Of a stretch of 64,000 bases of DNA, positions 42,014-50,828 are shown piece after piece. The position numbers and the translations under genes were made by a program. The DNA is taken from positions 2,507,001 to 2,571,000 of the forward strand of contig NZ_CP041186.1 of the NCBI RefSeq assembly GCF_006517175.1, read 5' to 3'. The notes beneath the pieces were generated by a model. The model was not told where the DNA came from. It was given only the letters and a program-made list of their open reading frames with translations, and did no database searches. The stretch comes from Persicimonas caeni (GTDB lineage: Bacteria > Myxococcota_A > Bradymonadia > Bradymonadales > Bradymonadaceae). The first letter of the stretch is position 1; every line of letters begins with the position of its first letter.

Positions 42014-43312
42014 TCATTGGTCGTCGGCCTCCTCACAGGCGGTGCGACCACCGGCAAACGAGTCGAGGAGCCTGTCGCCGTACGGACGCTCTTCGGCACG
42101 CTCGGCGGCCTCGAGCGGCGCGCCCAGGTGCAGGTCGGCGATGAACTTGCAGTCGGGGAGCACGTTCCACAAAAGGTGCGAGCCCTCGTCATAGCTACGG
42201 CTGAAGACCGACGCCTGCTCGGCGCGCGTCCTGCTTCCTTCTGATGTGCTGCCGGTATACGACGCGAAGGTGACCTGCGTGCCCGAGCAGCCCGGGGCGA
42301 CGTCGAACTCGACGTCGACCATGTCGCCCTCGCGCACTCTGCTCAGGTCGTCGGTGGGCTCGAGCAGCCGTCCGTTGCGCGTGATCCAGTAGGTGATGTC
42401 GGTGATACGCCGTTGGGGATCGTCGGGGCACTTCGTCTGTGAGCAGTGGGCCTCGAGGGGAAAGCTGCGGGTGTCGCGAGAGTGGGCGATCACGCCGTAA
42501 TTGCCCAGGTAGGCATCCTCGTAGGTGATATAGCGGCGGCCATCTTCGAGCTGGTCGCGCACCGTGACCTCGAAGTTCCACTTGCCCTTGCCGGGGGTGA
42601 TCTCGACGCATTCAGTCAGCTGGCCGCGCCCTTCGGTGCGCTTGGGAGCAGGAAGGTGCAGCGCGTTGCCCTCCTCGGCGGTGACCGACCAGTGCATCGT
42701 CATGACGTCGCCGTCGCGGTCGCGCGCCGTGGCGCAGATCTCGACGGTGTCGCATACGTTGTCGGCCCCGTGGCGATCGATGCGCACGTCGGCGACTCTC
42801 GGAGCATGATTGGGCTGGCCGGCGACCTCGATGGCGCCTTCACCAGGCGTATCGCAACTCGACACCAGCGCAAAACGCTGGGATTGCCCCGGGTCGAGGA
42901 AGGTGCTCGGCGTGCGCACCTGCGAGCAGCTCTCGAGGGGCTCGCCTGCGCGGTCGACCGGCTGGGCGGTCACGTAGTAGCACCCCTCGGCGAGCCCCCA
43001 ACTCATGTCGGCGAACCTGTGCTCGGCGCCCAGCTCGACCGACAGGTCGCCGAACGCGGCAAACTCCTCGAGGCTGGCCGCCTCGAAGGGCACGTCGACC
43101 TGCTCGGTGGGCTGGGTCTTGCCGCAGGCGTACAGCTCGACTCGCATCGCCCCGGCGCGCTCCCCGGCGGCGGCCCCCGCCGCCACGCTCAACCCCGTGT
43201 GACGCTCTTGGCCGAAGATTGTCGCCAAATTCAGGTCCATGCCATTGGCCACAAAGAAGACTCCGACCCCAAAGAATAAACCAAATGCAGAAAGCACCTT
43301 CCTGTCGATCAT
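42014..43312 (-). CDS. Secreted or membrane-anchored protein, paralogue of the downstream gene
   Basis: 432 residues from the ATG at 43312 (GGGG upstream). The N-terminal hydrophobic stretch VLSAFGLFFGVGVFFVANGM has no lipobox, so it may stay as a membrane anchor, unlike its lipidated paralogue. Matching segments include CYYVTAQPVDRAGEPLESC, ICATARDRDGDVMTMHWSV, TYWITRNGRLLEPTDDLSRV and a cysteine pair in the last third. The two genes are 46 bp apart and probably co-transcribed, a tandem duplication that has diverged in localisation. The function is unknown. Confidence 0.72.
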   Translation of the reverse strand: MIDRKVLSAFGLFFGVGVFFVANGMDLNLATIFGQERHTGLSVAAGAAAGERAGAMRVELYACGKTQPTEQVDVPFEAASLEEFAAFGDLSVELGAEHRFADMSWGLAEGCYYVTAQPVDRAGEPLESCSQVRTPSTFLDPGQSQRFALVSSCDTPGEGAIEVAGQPNHAPRVADVRIDRHGADNVCDTVEICATARDRDGDVMTMHWSVTAEEGNALHLPAPKRTEGRGQLTECVEITPGKGKWNFEVTVRDQLEDGRRYITYEDAYLGNYGVIAHSRDTRSFPLEAHCSQTKCPDDPQRRITDITYWITRNGRLLEPTDDLSRVREGDMVDVEFDVAPGCSGTQVTFASYTGSTSEGSRTRAEQASVFSRSYDEGSHLLWNVLPDCKFIADLHLGAPLEAAERAEERPYGDRLLDSFAGGRTACEEADDQ

Positions 43313-43595
43313 GTGATCCCCCGAGCAGGACCGCCCAAGGCGAGACGCCCCGCGGTCAGTTCCCCGATGTAGACACACCGCTGCCGCCGCGACGCCCCGT
43401 GGCGTTTCGCCACAGTGTCACTCTCCCCAAGCGACCGATGCGCCGCTGCAAGCGTGATGTCTGATTGCTCCTGGTACGACTACAAATGTGTACGCATCTT
43501 GAACTGCGTGAAGGGTGGAGACCCTTTCAGGGTTGACCTTCCTCGCCCGCGGGTGTGATCCTTCCGGGAGCATTTGCGGTTTTGGGCAGGAAACG

Positions 43596-46016
43596 ATGGC
43601 AGAGGAGACACGACAACTCGGGCGCTATGAGCTGATCAAGCGCATCGCCGTAGGCGGCATGGGCGTGATCTACCTGGCCAAGTCGCGCGGGGCGGCGGGC
43701 TTCGAGAAGACGGTGATCATCAAGAAGATCTTGGATCACCTGGCCGAAGAGCAGGAGTTCATCACCAAGTTCCTCGACGAGGGGCGCATCGTCGTCAACC
43801 TGACCCACGGCAATATCGTGCCGGTCTTCGACATGGGCGAAGAGGACGGCGAGTACTTCATCGCCATGGAGTATCTGCCCGGGCGTGACCTGCGCGACGT
43901 GCTCAAGCGGCTGCAAAAGCGCGAAGAGATCCTCCCGGTGCATCTGGCCGTGCACATCGTCACCGAGGTGTGCAAGGGCTTGGATTATGCCCACCGGCGC
44001 ACCGACGACGCGGGCAATTCTCTCGATATCGTCCACCGCGACGTCAGCCCATCGAATATCCTGATTTCGCGCGACGGCGAGGTCAAAGTCATCGACTTTG
44101 GCATCGCGCGGGCCACCAGCCGGGCGGCCAAGACCGTCAGCGGGCGCATCCAGGGCAAGATCTGCTACATGAGCCCCGAGCAGGCCAGCGGCCAGTCGGT
44201 CGACGCCCGCAGCGACATCTTTTCGGCCGGCGTGGTGCTCTACGAGATGCTCACCGGCAAGCGACCCTTCCAGGGCGAGAGCGACCTGCAGAGCCTCGAC
44301 CTGGTGCGCAAGTGCAACTTCCAGACGCCCAGCGAGCTCAACCCCGAGATCCCGCCCGAGCTCGACGCCATCGTCGAGAAGGCGCTCGAGCGTGAGCGCA
44401 ACGAGCGCTACCAGTCGATCGACGAGCTGCATGTCGACCTGCTCGAGTGGCTCTACAGCGGCGGGCGAGCGGTCACCAGCCAGCAGCTCTCCGAGTTTGT
44501 CCACCAGCTCTTTCCGGAGGGCTTCGAGCGCGAGGAGCTCCGAAAGGCGCGCGACGCCTCGAGCGCGCAGTCAGCCGATCGGCCGATGAACCTCGACGAC
44601 GCGCTCAACGCCGAGCTCGAGAAGCTCGAAAAAGAGACGCCCAAGCCCAATATCGATCCGCTGAGCACCACGGCCACCGAGCTGGCCGACGGGCCGGCCA
44701 ACCTCACGGGCGGCCAGACCTCGACGTTGAGCCAGCCCGTGGGCGCCGCCGGAACCCCGACGCATCCGCCCGAGACCGACTCCTCGCCGGATGTCGACAC
44801 CTCCAACACGAATACCGGCAGCTCGAACACCGGCAGGTCGAATACCGACGCCGGCTCACAGCCGTCGCTGTCTGGCGACACGCCGCTGCCCGCGCAGCCC
44901 ACCGGCACCGCCACCGGCGAGGCCCAGCGCGACGCGGATAAACCTACCGGATTCAAGCGATGGCTGGCCGTGGCGCTCGGGGTGGGTATCCTTGCCGGAG
45001 CGGCGGTCATCTACGCCTACGCCGCCACCGAGTACGGCAAGGTCGAGGTGCGCACCGAGCCGGCAGGTGCGTCCATCGAGGTCGACGGGGTCAAAGTCTC
45101 GGGAGCCAAGACTCCGCACACCCTCGAGCTCGAGACCGGCAACCGCGCCATCAGCGTCTTGCTCGACGGCTACGAGCCCCAGACGATCAAGCACAAGGTC
45201 AAGCGGGGCAAAAAGCAACTCCTCGACAACGGCACCATCGAACTCGAGCCCGTCGAGCCCGACGACGAACCGCGCCAGGCGTGGGTGACGGTGCGCCCGA
45301 CCGACGCGCTCATCAAGATCGACAACGGCGAGAAGAGCGCGCAGGGCAAGGCCAAGATCACCGTCGAGCCCGACAAGCAAGTGCTCGTCGAGGCGAGCCA
45401 CCCGAACTGCCAGACGGCCACCCGAGTGGTCAACTACGAGGGCGCCGCCCAGCCGATCACCTTCGAGCTCGAGTGCACCGAGCCCCAAATCGCCCAGGCC
45501 GACGCCGGGCCCGACGTCGGCTCGAAAGCGTCGGCCGACAACACCGAACAGGCCGCCGAGCGCCGCAACACCGAGCAGCGCGTGACCCACAAGGTCGTGC
45601 GTTTCTCGACGCGGCCCACCGGCGGCACGATCACCATCGACGGCGAGCCGACCGACGGCGCCGAGCGCCTCCGCATCGGCCAGAAGGTCGATCTTCACGC
45701 CGAGCTTCCCGGCTACGCCCCGGTGGACAAGCAGTTACGCGTCACTCACAATCTCCGTAGTCGCTATACGATCGAACTCGCCAAGCTCGGCTGCCTGCAG
45801 GTGCGCCACCCGCAAGGCCAGCTCTTCACCATTGCCATCGATGGTGGTAAAGCCGTTCGGTCGAACAATAAGAGGTTCTCTTTGGCGCCCGGCAAGCACC
45901 AGGTCCATCTCAAAGACCCACAAGGACGATCGAAGACGTACACGGTCGACATCACATCCGACGCCAACAATTGCGAGTGGCTGGGCCCCAACTGGCTCGA
46001 CGACGTACGCAATTAG
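43596..46016 (+). CDS. Membrane Ser/Thr protein kinase with PEGA repeats
   Basis: 806 residues from the ATG at 43596 (AGGAAAC upstream). The kinase domain (about 10-275) has IAVGGMGVIYLAK, the ATP-binding Lys in TVIIKKIL, HRDVSPSNIL, DFG and MSPEQ. The catalytic loop has Ser where most kinases have Lys (HRDxKxxN), as in many myxobacterial kinases. A Ser/Thr/Asn-rich linker with GSSNTGRSNT repeats precedes a transmembrane helix at about 455-476. The periplasmic part has three PEGA-type domains (VRTEPAGASIEVDG, VRPTDALIKIDNG, STRPTGGTITIDG). The FHA/sigma-54 gene follows at 70 bp and is a plausible phosphorylation target. Confidence 0.93.
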   Translation: MAEETRQLGRYELIKRIAVGGMGVIYLAKSRGAAGFEKTVIIKKILDHLAEEQEFITKFLDEGRIVVNLTHGNIVPVFDMGEEDGEYFIAMEYLPGRDLRDVLKRLQKREEILPVHLAVHIVTEVCKGLDYAHRRTDDAGNSLDIVHRDVSPSNILISRDGEVKVIDFGIARATSRAAKTVSGRIQGKICYMSPEQASGQSVDARSDIFSAGVVLYEMLTGKRPFQGESDLQSLDLVRKCNFQTPSELNPEIPPELDAIVEKALERERNERYQSIDELHVDLLEWLYSGGRAVTSQQLSEFVHQLFPEGFEREELRKARDASSAQSADRPMNLDDALNAELEKLEKETPKPNIDPLSTTATELADGPANLTGGQTSTLSQPVGAAGTPTHPPETDSSPDVDTSNTNTGSSNTGRSNTDAGSQPSLSGDTPLPAQPTGTATGEAQRDADKPTGFKRWLAVALGVGILAGAAVIYAYAATEYGKVEVRTEPAGASIEVDGVKVSGAKTPHTLELETGNRAISVLLDGYEPQTIKHKVKRGKKQLLDNGTIELEPVEPDDEPRQAWVTVRPTDALIKIDNGEKSAQGKAKITVEPDKQVLVEASHPNCQTATRVVNYEGAAQPITFELECTEPQIAQADAGPDVGSKASADNTEQAAERRNTEQRVTHKVVRFSTRPTGGTITIDGEPTDGAERLRIGQKVDLHAELPGYAPVDKQLRVTHNLRSRYTIELAKLGCLQVRHPQGQLFTIAIDGGKAVRSNNKRFSLAPGKHQVHLKDPQGRSKTYTVDITSDANNCEWLGPNWLDDVRN

Positions 46017-46086
46017 GCGCGGCCCCCAACGACCTGCCGAGCCCAAAACCCCCAAAACCCTAAACCCCCAACCCCCTAACAAACCC
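46017..46086 (+). other. C/A-only leader before the sigma-54 activator
   Basis: From about 46043 the 44 bases before the ATG hold only C, A and T with one G-free run (CCCCCAAAACCCTAAACCCC-like, period 6-7). There is no Shine-Dalgarno sequence. The region should be unstructured in RNA. The sequence resembles telomeric CCCTAA arrays by chance composition. Confidence 0.6.
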
Positions 46087-47472
46087 ATGACCGACGTCAC
46101 ACGCACAGTTTATCTCGACAGCGGCGAGCAGAAGCTCGAAATGCAGAAGTACCGGCTCGCCGTCATCGAAGGTGACAATGAGGGAGAAACGGGCACCTTC
46201 GAGGAGCGCCAGGTCGAGATCGGCAGCTCGCCGGACAACGACATCGTGCTCGACGACGCGGCGGTCAGCCGGTTTCACGCCATGATCGAGGTCGACGAGC
46301 GCGGCTACCTGCTGCGCGATCTGGGCTCGAAGAACGGCACCTTCGTCGGGGGCTTGGGCGTGCGCGAGGTCTACCTCGAAGACGGCACGACCTTTCGGAT
46401 GGGCAAGACGCGCATCCGGTTCAACATCACCGGCGAAGAGGCCGAGGTCCACTTCTCGAACAAGACGAAGTTCGGCGACATGCTCGGCGAGAGCCTGGCG
46501 ATGCGCGAGATCTTCTCGCTCTTGGAGCGCGTCGCCCCCACTGACGCCACCGTGCTTGTCGAGGGCGAGTCGGGCACGGGTAAGGAACTCGTGGCCGAGG
46601 CGATTCACAACCACAGCCCGCGCAAGGACAAGCCGTTTATCGTGGTCGACTGCTCGGCCATCCCGCGCGATCTAATCGAGTCGGAGCTCTTCGGCCACAT
46701 CAAAGGGGCGTTCACCGGCGCCACCGGCAACCGAAAAGGCGCCTTCGAGGCCGCCCAGGGCGGCACCCTCTTCCTCGACGAGCTCGGCGAGCTCGACCTC
46801 GACCTGCAGCCCAAGCTTTTGCGCGCGCTCGAAAAGCGCGAGATCAAGCCGGTGGGCAGCAACGACACGATCAAAACCGACTGCCGCGTGGTCGCCGCGA
46901 CCAACCGCAACCTCATCCACGAGGTCAAAGAGGGCAATTTCCGCGAGGACCTCTACTACCGCTTCGCGGTCATCAAGATCGAGCTGCCGCCCTTGCGCGA
47001 CCGCCCCGAGGACATCCCGGTGCTCGTCGAACACTTCCTCAAGTCGGCCAACAAGATGGCCGGCCGCGACGGCGTCGACGTAAGCTACAAGACGATGGAG
47101 AAGCTCAAACGCCACCGCTGGCCGGGCAACGTGCGCGAGCTCAAGAACTTCGTCGAGCGCGCCGTCTTGCTCACCCAGGGCGACGAGATCGAGACACGAT
47201 TTTTGCAGACGACCGAGCCGACCCCGGAGAACCCCGAGGCCGCCCAAGAATCAGCCGCCTCCATGGCCGACCTGGCCATCGAAGAGGGCCTGCCGTTCAA
47301 GGACGCCAAAAACCGGCTGATCGAGGAGTTCGAAAAGAGCTACTGGATGCGACTGCTGGAGGGGACCGACGGCAACGTCAGCAAGGCCGCGCGGATTGCC
47401 GGGGTGCATCGAAAGAGCGTGGAGTATATTTTGAAGAAGTTGGATCTTTCTCGGGAGGATATTGTTTCTTAG
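46087..47472 (+). CDS. FHA-domain sigma-54-dependent transcriptional activator
   Basis: 461 residues from the ATG at 46087. An N-terminal FHA domain (about 25-115) shows IGSSPDNDIVLDDAAVSRFHAMI and LGSKNGTFVGG. The AAA+ domain has Walker A GESGTGKE, the sigma-54 contact loop GAFTGA, Walker B GTLFLDELGELD and R-finger region RFAVIKIELPPLRDR. A Fis-type HTH closes the protein (GNVSKAARIAGVHRKSVEYI). FHA replaces the usual receiver domain, so control is by Ser/Thr phosphorylation, fitting the kinase gene just upstream. This pairing is known in myxobacteria. Confidence 0.95.
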   Translation: MTDVTRTVYLDSGEQKLEMQKYRLAVIEGDNEGETGTFEERQVEIGSSPDNDIVLDDAAVSRFHAMIEVDERGYLLRDLGSKNGTFVGGLGVREVYLEDGTTFRMGKTRIRFNITGEEAEVHFSNKTKFGDMLGESLAMREIFSLLERVAPTDATVLVEGESGTGKELVAEAIHNHSPRKDKPFIVVDCSAIPRDLIESELFGHIKGAFTGATGNRKGAFEAAQGGTLFLDELGELDLDLQPKLLRALEKREIKPVGSNDTIKTDCRVVAATNRNLIHEVKEGNFREDLYYRFAVIKIELPPLRDRPEDIPVLVEHFLKSANKMAGRDGVDVSYKTMEKLKRHRWPGNVRELKNFVERAVLLTQGDEIETRFLQTTEPTPENPEAAQESAASMADLAIEEGLPFKDAKNRLIEEFEKSYWMRLLEGTDGNVSKAARIAGVHRKSVEYILKKLDLSREDIVS

Positions 47473-47652
47473 GACTCCCAGCCAGGCTGACCGGCCCCCG
47501 GGGCGGCCTTCGCCGCCCCGCCCCCCGCGCGGAGCAGCGGGGGGCTATATGGTTGCTCTGGCAGACGTGGTTCAGAGACGAATATTCGAGACTGAACCAC
47601 GTGTGATAGGCCGACCATAAAGGCCCCCGCCGCTTCGCCCACTCGATTCGGA

Positions 47653-49839
47653 TCACCTATTCGCCTTGTTTTGAAAGGGGGGATCCGATGCGGGGGTATT
47701 TGCCTCCGGTAAAAGACGTGCGGCAGTTAAGGGGGCTCTGATGGCGATTGTTATGTTGGCCTGCTGGGGCAGGCTGTTCCACTGTAGCCGCTCGTCCCAG
47801 GTTTTCCGGCGTCGCTGGCGACGTGCGGCGGTCATCGCCAGATAGTCTACGTGGCGAGTTGAGGAATCCGGTGGAGATTTTGTCACCTCGACCTTGAGGC
47901 TTCGAGCAGCTTTTCGAAAGGCGTTGCGAAAGGTGCTTGCGACCAGTACCGGCTGACGCATGTGGAGGTCGCCGGGTTCGGGCAAGTCGTCAGGAATCGA
48001 CAGTCTAAGCCCTAGCAGGGCCGTTGAGGGCGACGCCTTATCAGCGGGATCACTGCCATGCGTCGGCGCGTCAGCGGCCTTATCTTGGCCTTGGATCGCA
48101 GCTGGCTCGTCGTGCGCACCCAGCGTGGCTGGCGGCGGCATGTGAATCTCGATCTCTTTTCTGTAGGTCGGCGACGTCGACGAGGTGCATTCGCGGCGGA
48201 AGGGGCAGCCCTGGCAGGCTTGTGGGGAGCCGATGCGGAATCTGACGATCACACGGCCGCCGCGCTGGCGCATTCCGGACAGGCCCAGATAGGCGCCTTT
48301 CGCACAGCCGATCTGGCGGGTTTGAGCGTCATAGCTGAATCCATCGAGCCCACCGATGCGCTGCTCGACCTTTCGGGTGACACCCTGCCACCAGGCGTGC
48401 GATGCCTCGAAGCCGACGGCGAGCGAGGCCGGCTCCGGACGGCCTGCCGCTGGGGCTGCGTGGGGTGCGGGGGCACCGGTCGGCGCGAGCGGCAGCGTGT
48501 CGGCCGATTCGAGCTTGCGCGGCGCAGCCTCGACGTCGATAGGCTCGAGCTCGCCGAAGAGCTCGGCGCCCCTAATGGCCCTGAAATTGTGTAGCCAAAC
48601 CCCCAGCGCCATCATGACCTGCTGGCCGGGCGCGCAATCCGAGTACATCTTCTCCAGATCCATGTGCCGATCGAGTCGGGCAAAGCCGTTTTCCTGGCGG
48701 CCGGCCCGGGCGTAGTAGGTGGTGACGACTTCTGCGGCCGGATAGGCCGTCGGGTCGAGATCGCAGGCGTAGACCTCGTACTGAAGCCCGTCGACAAAGC
48801 ATCCGGCGCCGCGCTTCTTGCCGTCGGTCGGCTCAAAGCAGCTGACCACCAGCCTGGCCCGAGCGTCACCAAGCCAGTAGTCGCCCATTTCGGTCGCCCA
48901 GCGCTGGGGGCCGCTTCGGGAATCGTCGACCTTCTGCCATGTCTGCTGGGCCAGCTGAGCGCGCACCGCAGGATCTTTGAGCGGCTCGTAGTAACGAAGC
49001 CGGGTCAAAAAGTGCACCGGCGAGCGAAGCGCCGCGCGCAGCTGGGCAAACCCTCCCTGGTGGCCGTCGATGGCCAGAAAACACCGGCCGGGCTCGAGCC
49101 CGCGGGCGTTGGCCCATCGCTCTATCAGTGCCAGGCCCTGCGCAAAGTCATCGCTGAGCTGGCCGTTTCCGGCCGCATAATTCATCGCCAGATAAAGCCC
49201 GCTTCCCAGATGCTCCAAGATCGACGTCTCCATCTGGACGTCGGCGCGCTTTCGGCCCGAATAGCCCGGTTTGGCGCCCAAGCTGTCGACCCGACGGCGG
49301 GCGGGCGGGTACTCCTCGCCCTCGCACAGCGCCCGGCGTCGAAAAGGCTGCACGCGCCCATCGATGGCGAAGCCGTGCCAGGACTGCCCGGTGCAATCGC
49401 GCCACAGCACAGCCTCGTAGGCCGAAAAAGGCGCCGCCGGGGTCCATGCTCCGAGCAACTGCTCTTTGAATCGACACGCCATCTCCTCGGGAATGTCGCC
49501 CAAAACGCGCGACATCGATGCCTGGCTGCAAAGCCTGTCTCGCCCCCCTGCCGCTGCCAGGGCCTGCGACCACCCTCGGCCATTGACTTCGTCGAGCATC
49601 CCACGAAGCCCCGAGTACGTGGGCTGGGCGCTAAAAAAGGCCAGCCCCGCCAGCACCGCGTCGATAAACTGGTAGCCGCTTCGGTCGAGCCGAAACTGCT
49701 GCTCGATCTCGTCGAAAATGCCCTCACCGCGCAGATGCTCGCAGGCTACGATATACTCGTTGAAGTGAGCGGGCACTGCTCGCTGCGGCTCGGAACGCTC
49801 GTGATTTTGGAGGCTGACATTGAGGCGAGTGTCTGGCAT
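47653..49839 (-). CDS. DDE-type transposase (IS1182/IS1380-like)
   Basis: About 728 residues if started at the ATG at 49839, which has GGAG six bases upstream; an ATG at 49905 is an alternative. The frame stays open to 50082, but that would leave the element and run into the next gene. RNase-H-fold candidates are Asp in WRDCTGQSWHGF, Asp in FLAIDGHQGGFAQL and Glu in YYARAGRQENGFARLDRH. A C-terminal Cys group (CQGCPFRREC) resembles the zinc-ribbon end of IS1182 transposases. The frame is intact, so the element may be active or recent. Confidence 0.8.
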   Translation of the reverse strand: MPDTRLNVSLQNHERSEPQRAVPAHFNEYIVACEHLRGEGIFDEIEQQFRLDRSGYQFIDAVLAGLAFFSAQPTYSGLRGMLDEVNGRGWSQALAAAGGRDRLCSQASMSRVLGDIPEEMACRFKEQLLGAWTPAAPFSAYEAVLWRDCTGQSWHGFAIDGRVQPFRRRALCEGEEYPPARRRVDSLGAKPGYSGRKRADVQMETSILEHLGSGLYLAMNYAAGNGQLSDDFAQGLALIERWANARGLEPGRCFLAIDGHQGGFAQLRAALRSPVHFLTRLRYYEPLKDPAVRAQLAQQTWQKVDDSRSGPQRWATEMGDYWLGDARARLVVSCFEPTDGKKRGAGCFVDGLQYEVYACDLDPTAYPAAEVVTTYYARAGRQENGFARLDRHMDLEKMYSDCAPGQQVMMALGVWLHNFRAIRGAELFGELEPIDVEAAPRKLESADTLPLAPTGAPAPHAAPAAGRPEPASLAVGFEASHAWWQGVTRKVEQRIGGLDGFSYDAQTRQIGCAKGAYLGLSGMRQRGGRVIVRFRIGSPQACQGCPFRRECTSSTSPTYRKEIEIHMPPPATLGAHDEPAAIQGQDKAADAPTHGSDPADKASPSTALLGLRLSIPDDLPEPGDLHMRQPVLVASTFRNAFRKAARSLKVEVTKSPPDSSTRHVDYLAMTAARRQRRRKTWDERLQWNSLPQQANITIAIRAPLTAARLLPEANTPASDPPFQNKANR

Positions 49840-49849
49840 GATCGTCTCC

Positions 49850-49912
49850 GGATGTAATGATTTCCAGGCTTTGTGCCCGGTTTGTTTTTGGTCGAACAAA
49901 ATCATTACATCC
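49850..49912 (-). promoter_or_regulatory. Hairpin in the transposase leader
   Basis: GGATGTAATGATTT (49850-49863) and its exact complement (49899-49912) are 14-bp arms around a 35-nt loop. The downstream arm abuts the GGAG ribosome site of the ATG at 49839, and the upstream arm contains the alternative ATG at 49905. Transcripts entering from outside could fold and mask both starts, as known for IS10 and IS50. Confidence 0.55.
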
Positions 49913-50048
49913 TTTTTGTTTTCTTGACGATCCTCCCGATCGGTCGCCCCCCACGCCTCCTCGCTGATTCGGATCGAGTGGGCTTCGCGCGGGGGCCGGG
50001 GGCGCGAAGGCGTCCCCGGGGGGCCGTTGCGAACCTGCAATGCCCCCA

Positions 50049-50750
50049 TCACACCTTGAACCGAATCTTCCACACCCGCCACAACGCCTCCGCCGCAATA
50101 TCCGGCGTCATCTTCGACTCGCCGGCGATGCGATCCGGGAAGACGATGGGGACTTCGAGAATGCGGTAGCCCTTTTTGTGGGCGCGGTACTTCATCTCGA
50201 TTTGGAACACGTAGCCCGAGGCCTCGACGTCGCTCAAATCGAGGCTGGCGAGCGCTTCGGCGCGCCAGGCCACGAAGCCGGCGGTCAGGTCCTGGACGTC
50301 GAGCCCCAAGATCGCGCGCGAGTAGATGCCCCCGCCGCGTGAAATCACCTTTCGCAAAAGACCCCAGTCCTCGGTGCCGCCGCCGGCGACGTAGCGCGAG
50401 CCGACGACCACGTCGAAGTGGTCGAGCTGGCCGATCATCTCGGGCAGGTATTTGGGCTGGTGGCTGAAGTCGGCGTCCATCTCGACCACGCGCTCGTAGT
50501 CGTGCTCGAGCGCCCAGCGAAACCCGGCGATATATGCCTTTCCCAGCCCTGCTTTCTCGGTGCGGTGCAGCACGTGGATGCGCTCGTCGCGCTCGGCCAA
50601 CTCGTCGGCGATGTCGCCGGTGCCGTCGGGCGAGTTGTCATCGATGACGAGGACGTGCACCTCGGGGACCACCGCGTGGATGGCCTGGATGATCGGCCGA
50701 ATATTCTCGGCCTCGTTGTAGGTGGGCATACAGATGACAGTGCGCGGCAT
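50049..50750 (-). CDS. Polyprenol-phosphate mannosyltransferase-like glycosyltransferase (DPM1/Ppm1 type)
   Basis: 233 residues, a GT-A family 2 domain alone. Motifs are VICMPTYNEAENIRPII, VLVIDDNSPDGTGDIAD, GLGKAYIAGFRWAL and metal-binding VVEMDADFSHQPKYLPEMI. The segment GSRYVAGGGTEDWGLLRKVISRGGG matches dolichol-phosphate mannose synthases. It transfers a sugar from a nucleotide donor to polyprenyl phosphate on the inner membrane face. There is no C-terminal membrane part. Mannose is the usual donor sugar, but this is not provable here. Confidence 0.9.
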   Translation of the reverse strand: MPRTVICMPTYNEAENIRPIIQAIHAVVPEVHVLVIDDNSPDGTGDIADELAERDERIHVLHRTEKAGLGKAYIAGFRWALEHDYERVVEMDADFSHQPKYLPEMIGQLDHFDVVVGSRYVAGGGTEDWGLLRKVISRGGGIYSRAILGLDVQDLTAGFVAWRAEALASLDLSDVEASGYVFQIEMKYRAHKKGYRILEVPIVFPDRIAGESKMTPDIAAEALWRVWKIRFKV

Positions 50751-50828
50751 GATGGCTCCCGAACTTCAATATTGGGCAAAATCGGGAGGATTATTGATGG
50801 GCTTGGATCGGAAAGCAAGGCCGGCGGT

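Larger units (their letters stand above)
47622..49997. mobile_element. Insertion sequence with imperfect terminal inverted repeats
   Basis: Left end 47622-47655 and right end 49965-49997 are inverted repeats sharing GGCCCCCG, CCCACTCGAT and CGxATCA blocks. The left repeat overlaps the transposase stop codon. GC-rich inverted sequences continue outward (47491-47530 against about 49985-50027), so the true borders may lie further out. No target-site duplication could be fixed by eye. Confidence 0.65.

Noticed and set aside
46043-46086. Telomere-like CCCTAA array
   Set aside because: Units are irregular and the locus is internal to an operon; only base composition resembles telomeric repeats.
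49906-50082. N-terminal extension of the transposase to 50082
   Set aside because: It crosses the inverted repeat of the element and overlaps the glycosyltransferase gene. Better ribosome sites exist at 49839 or 49905.
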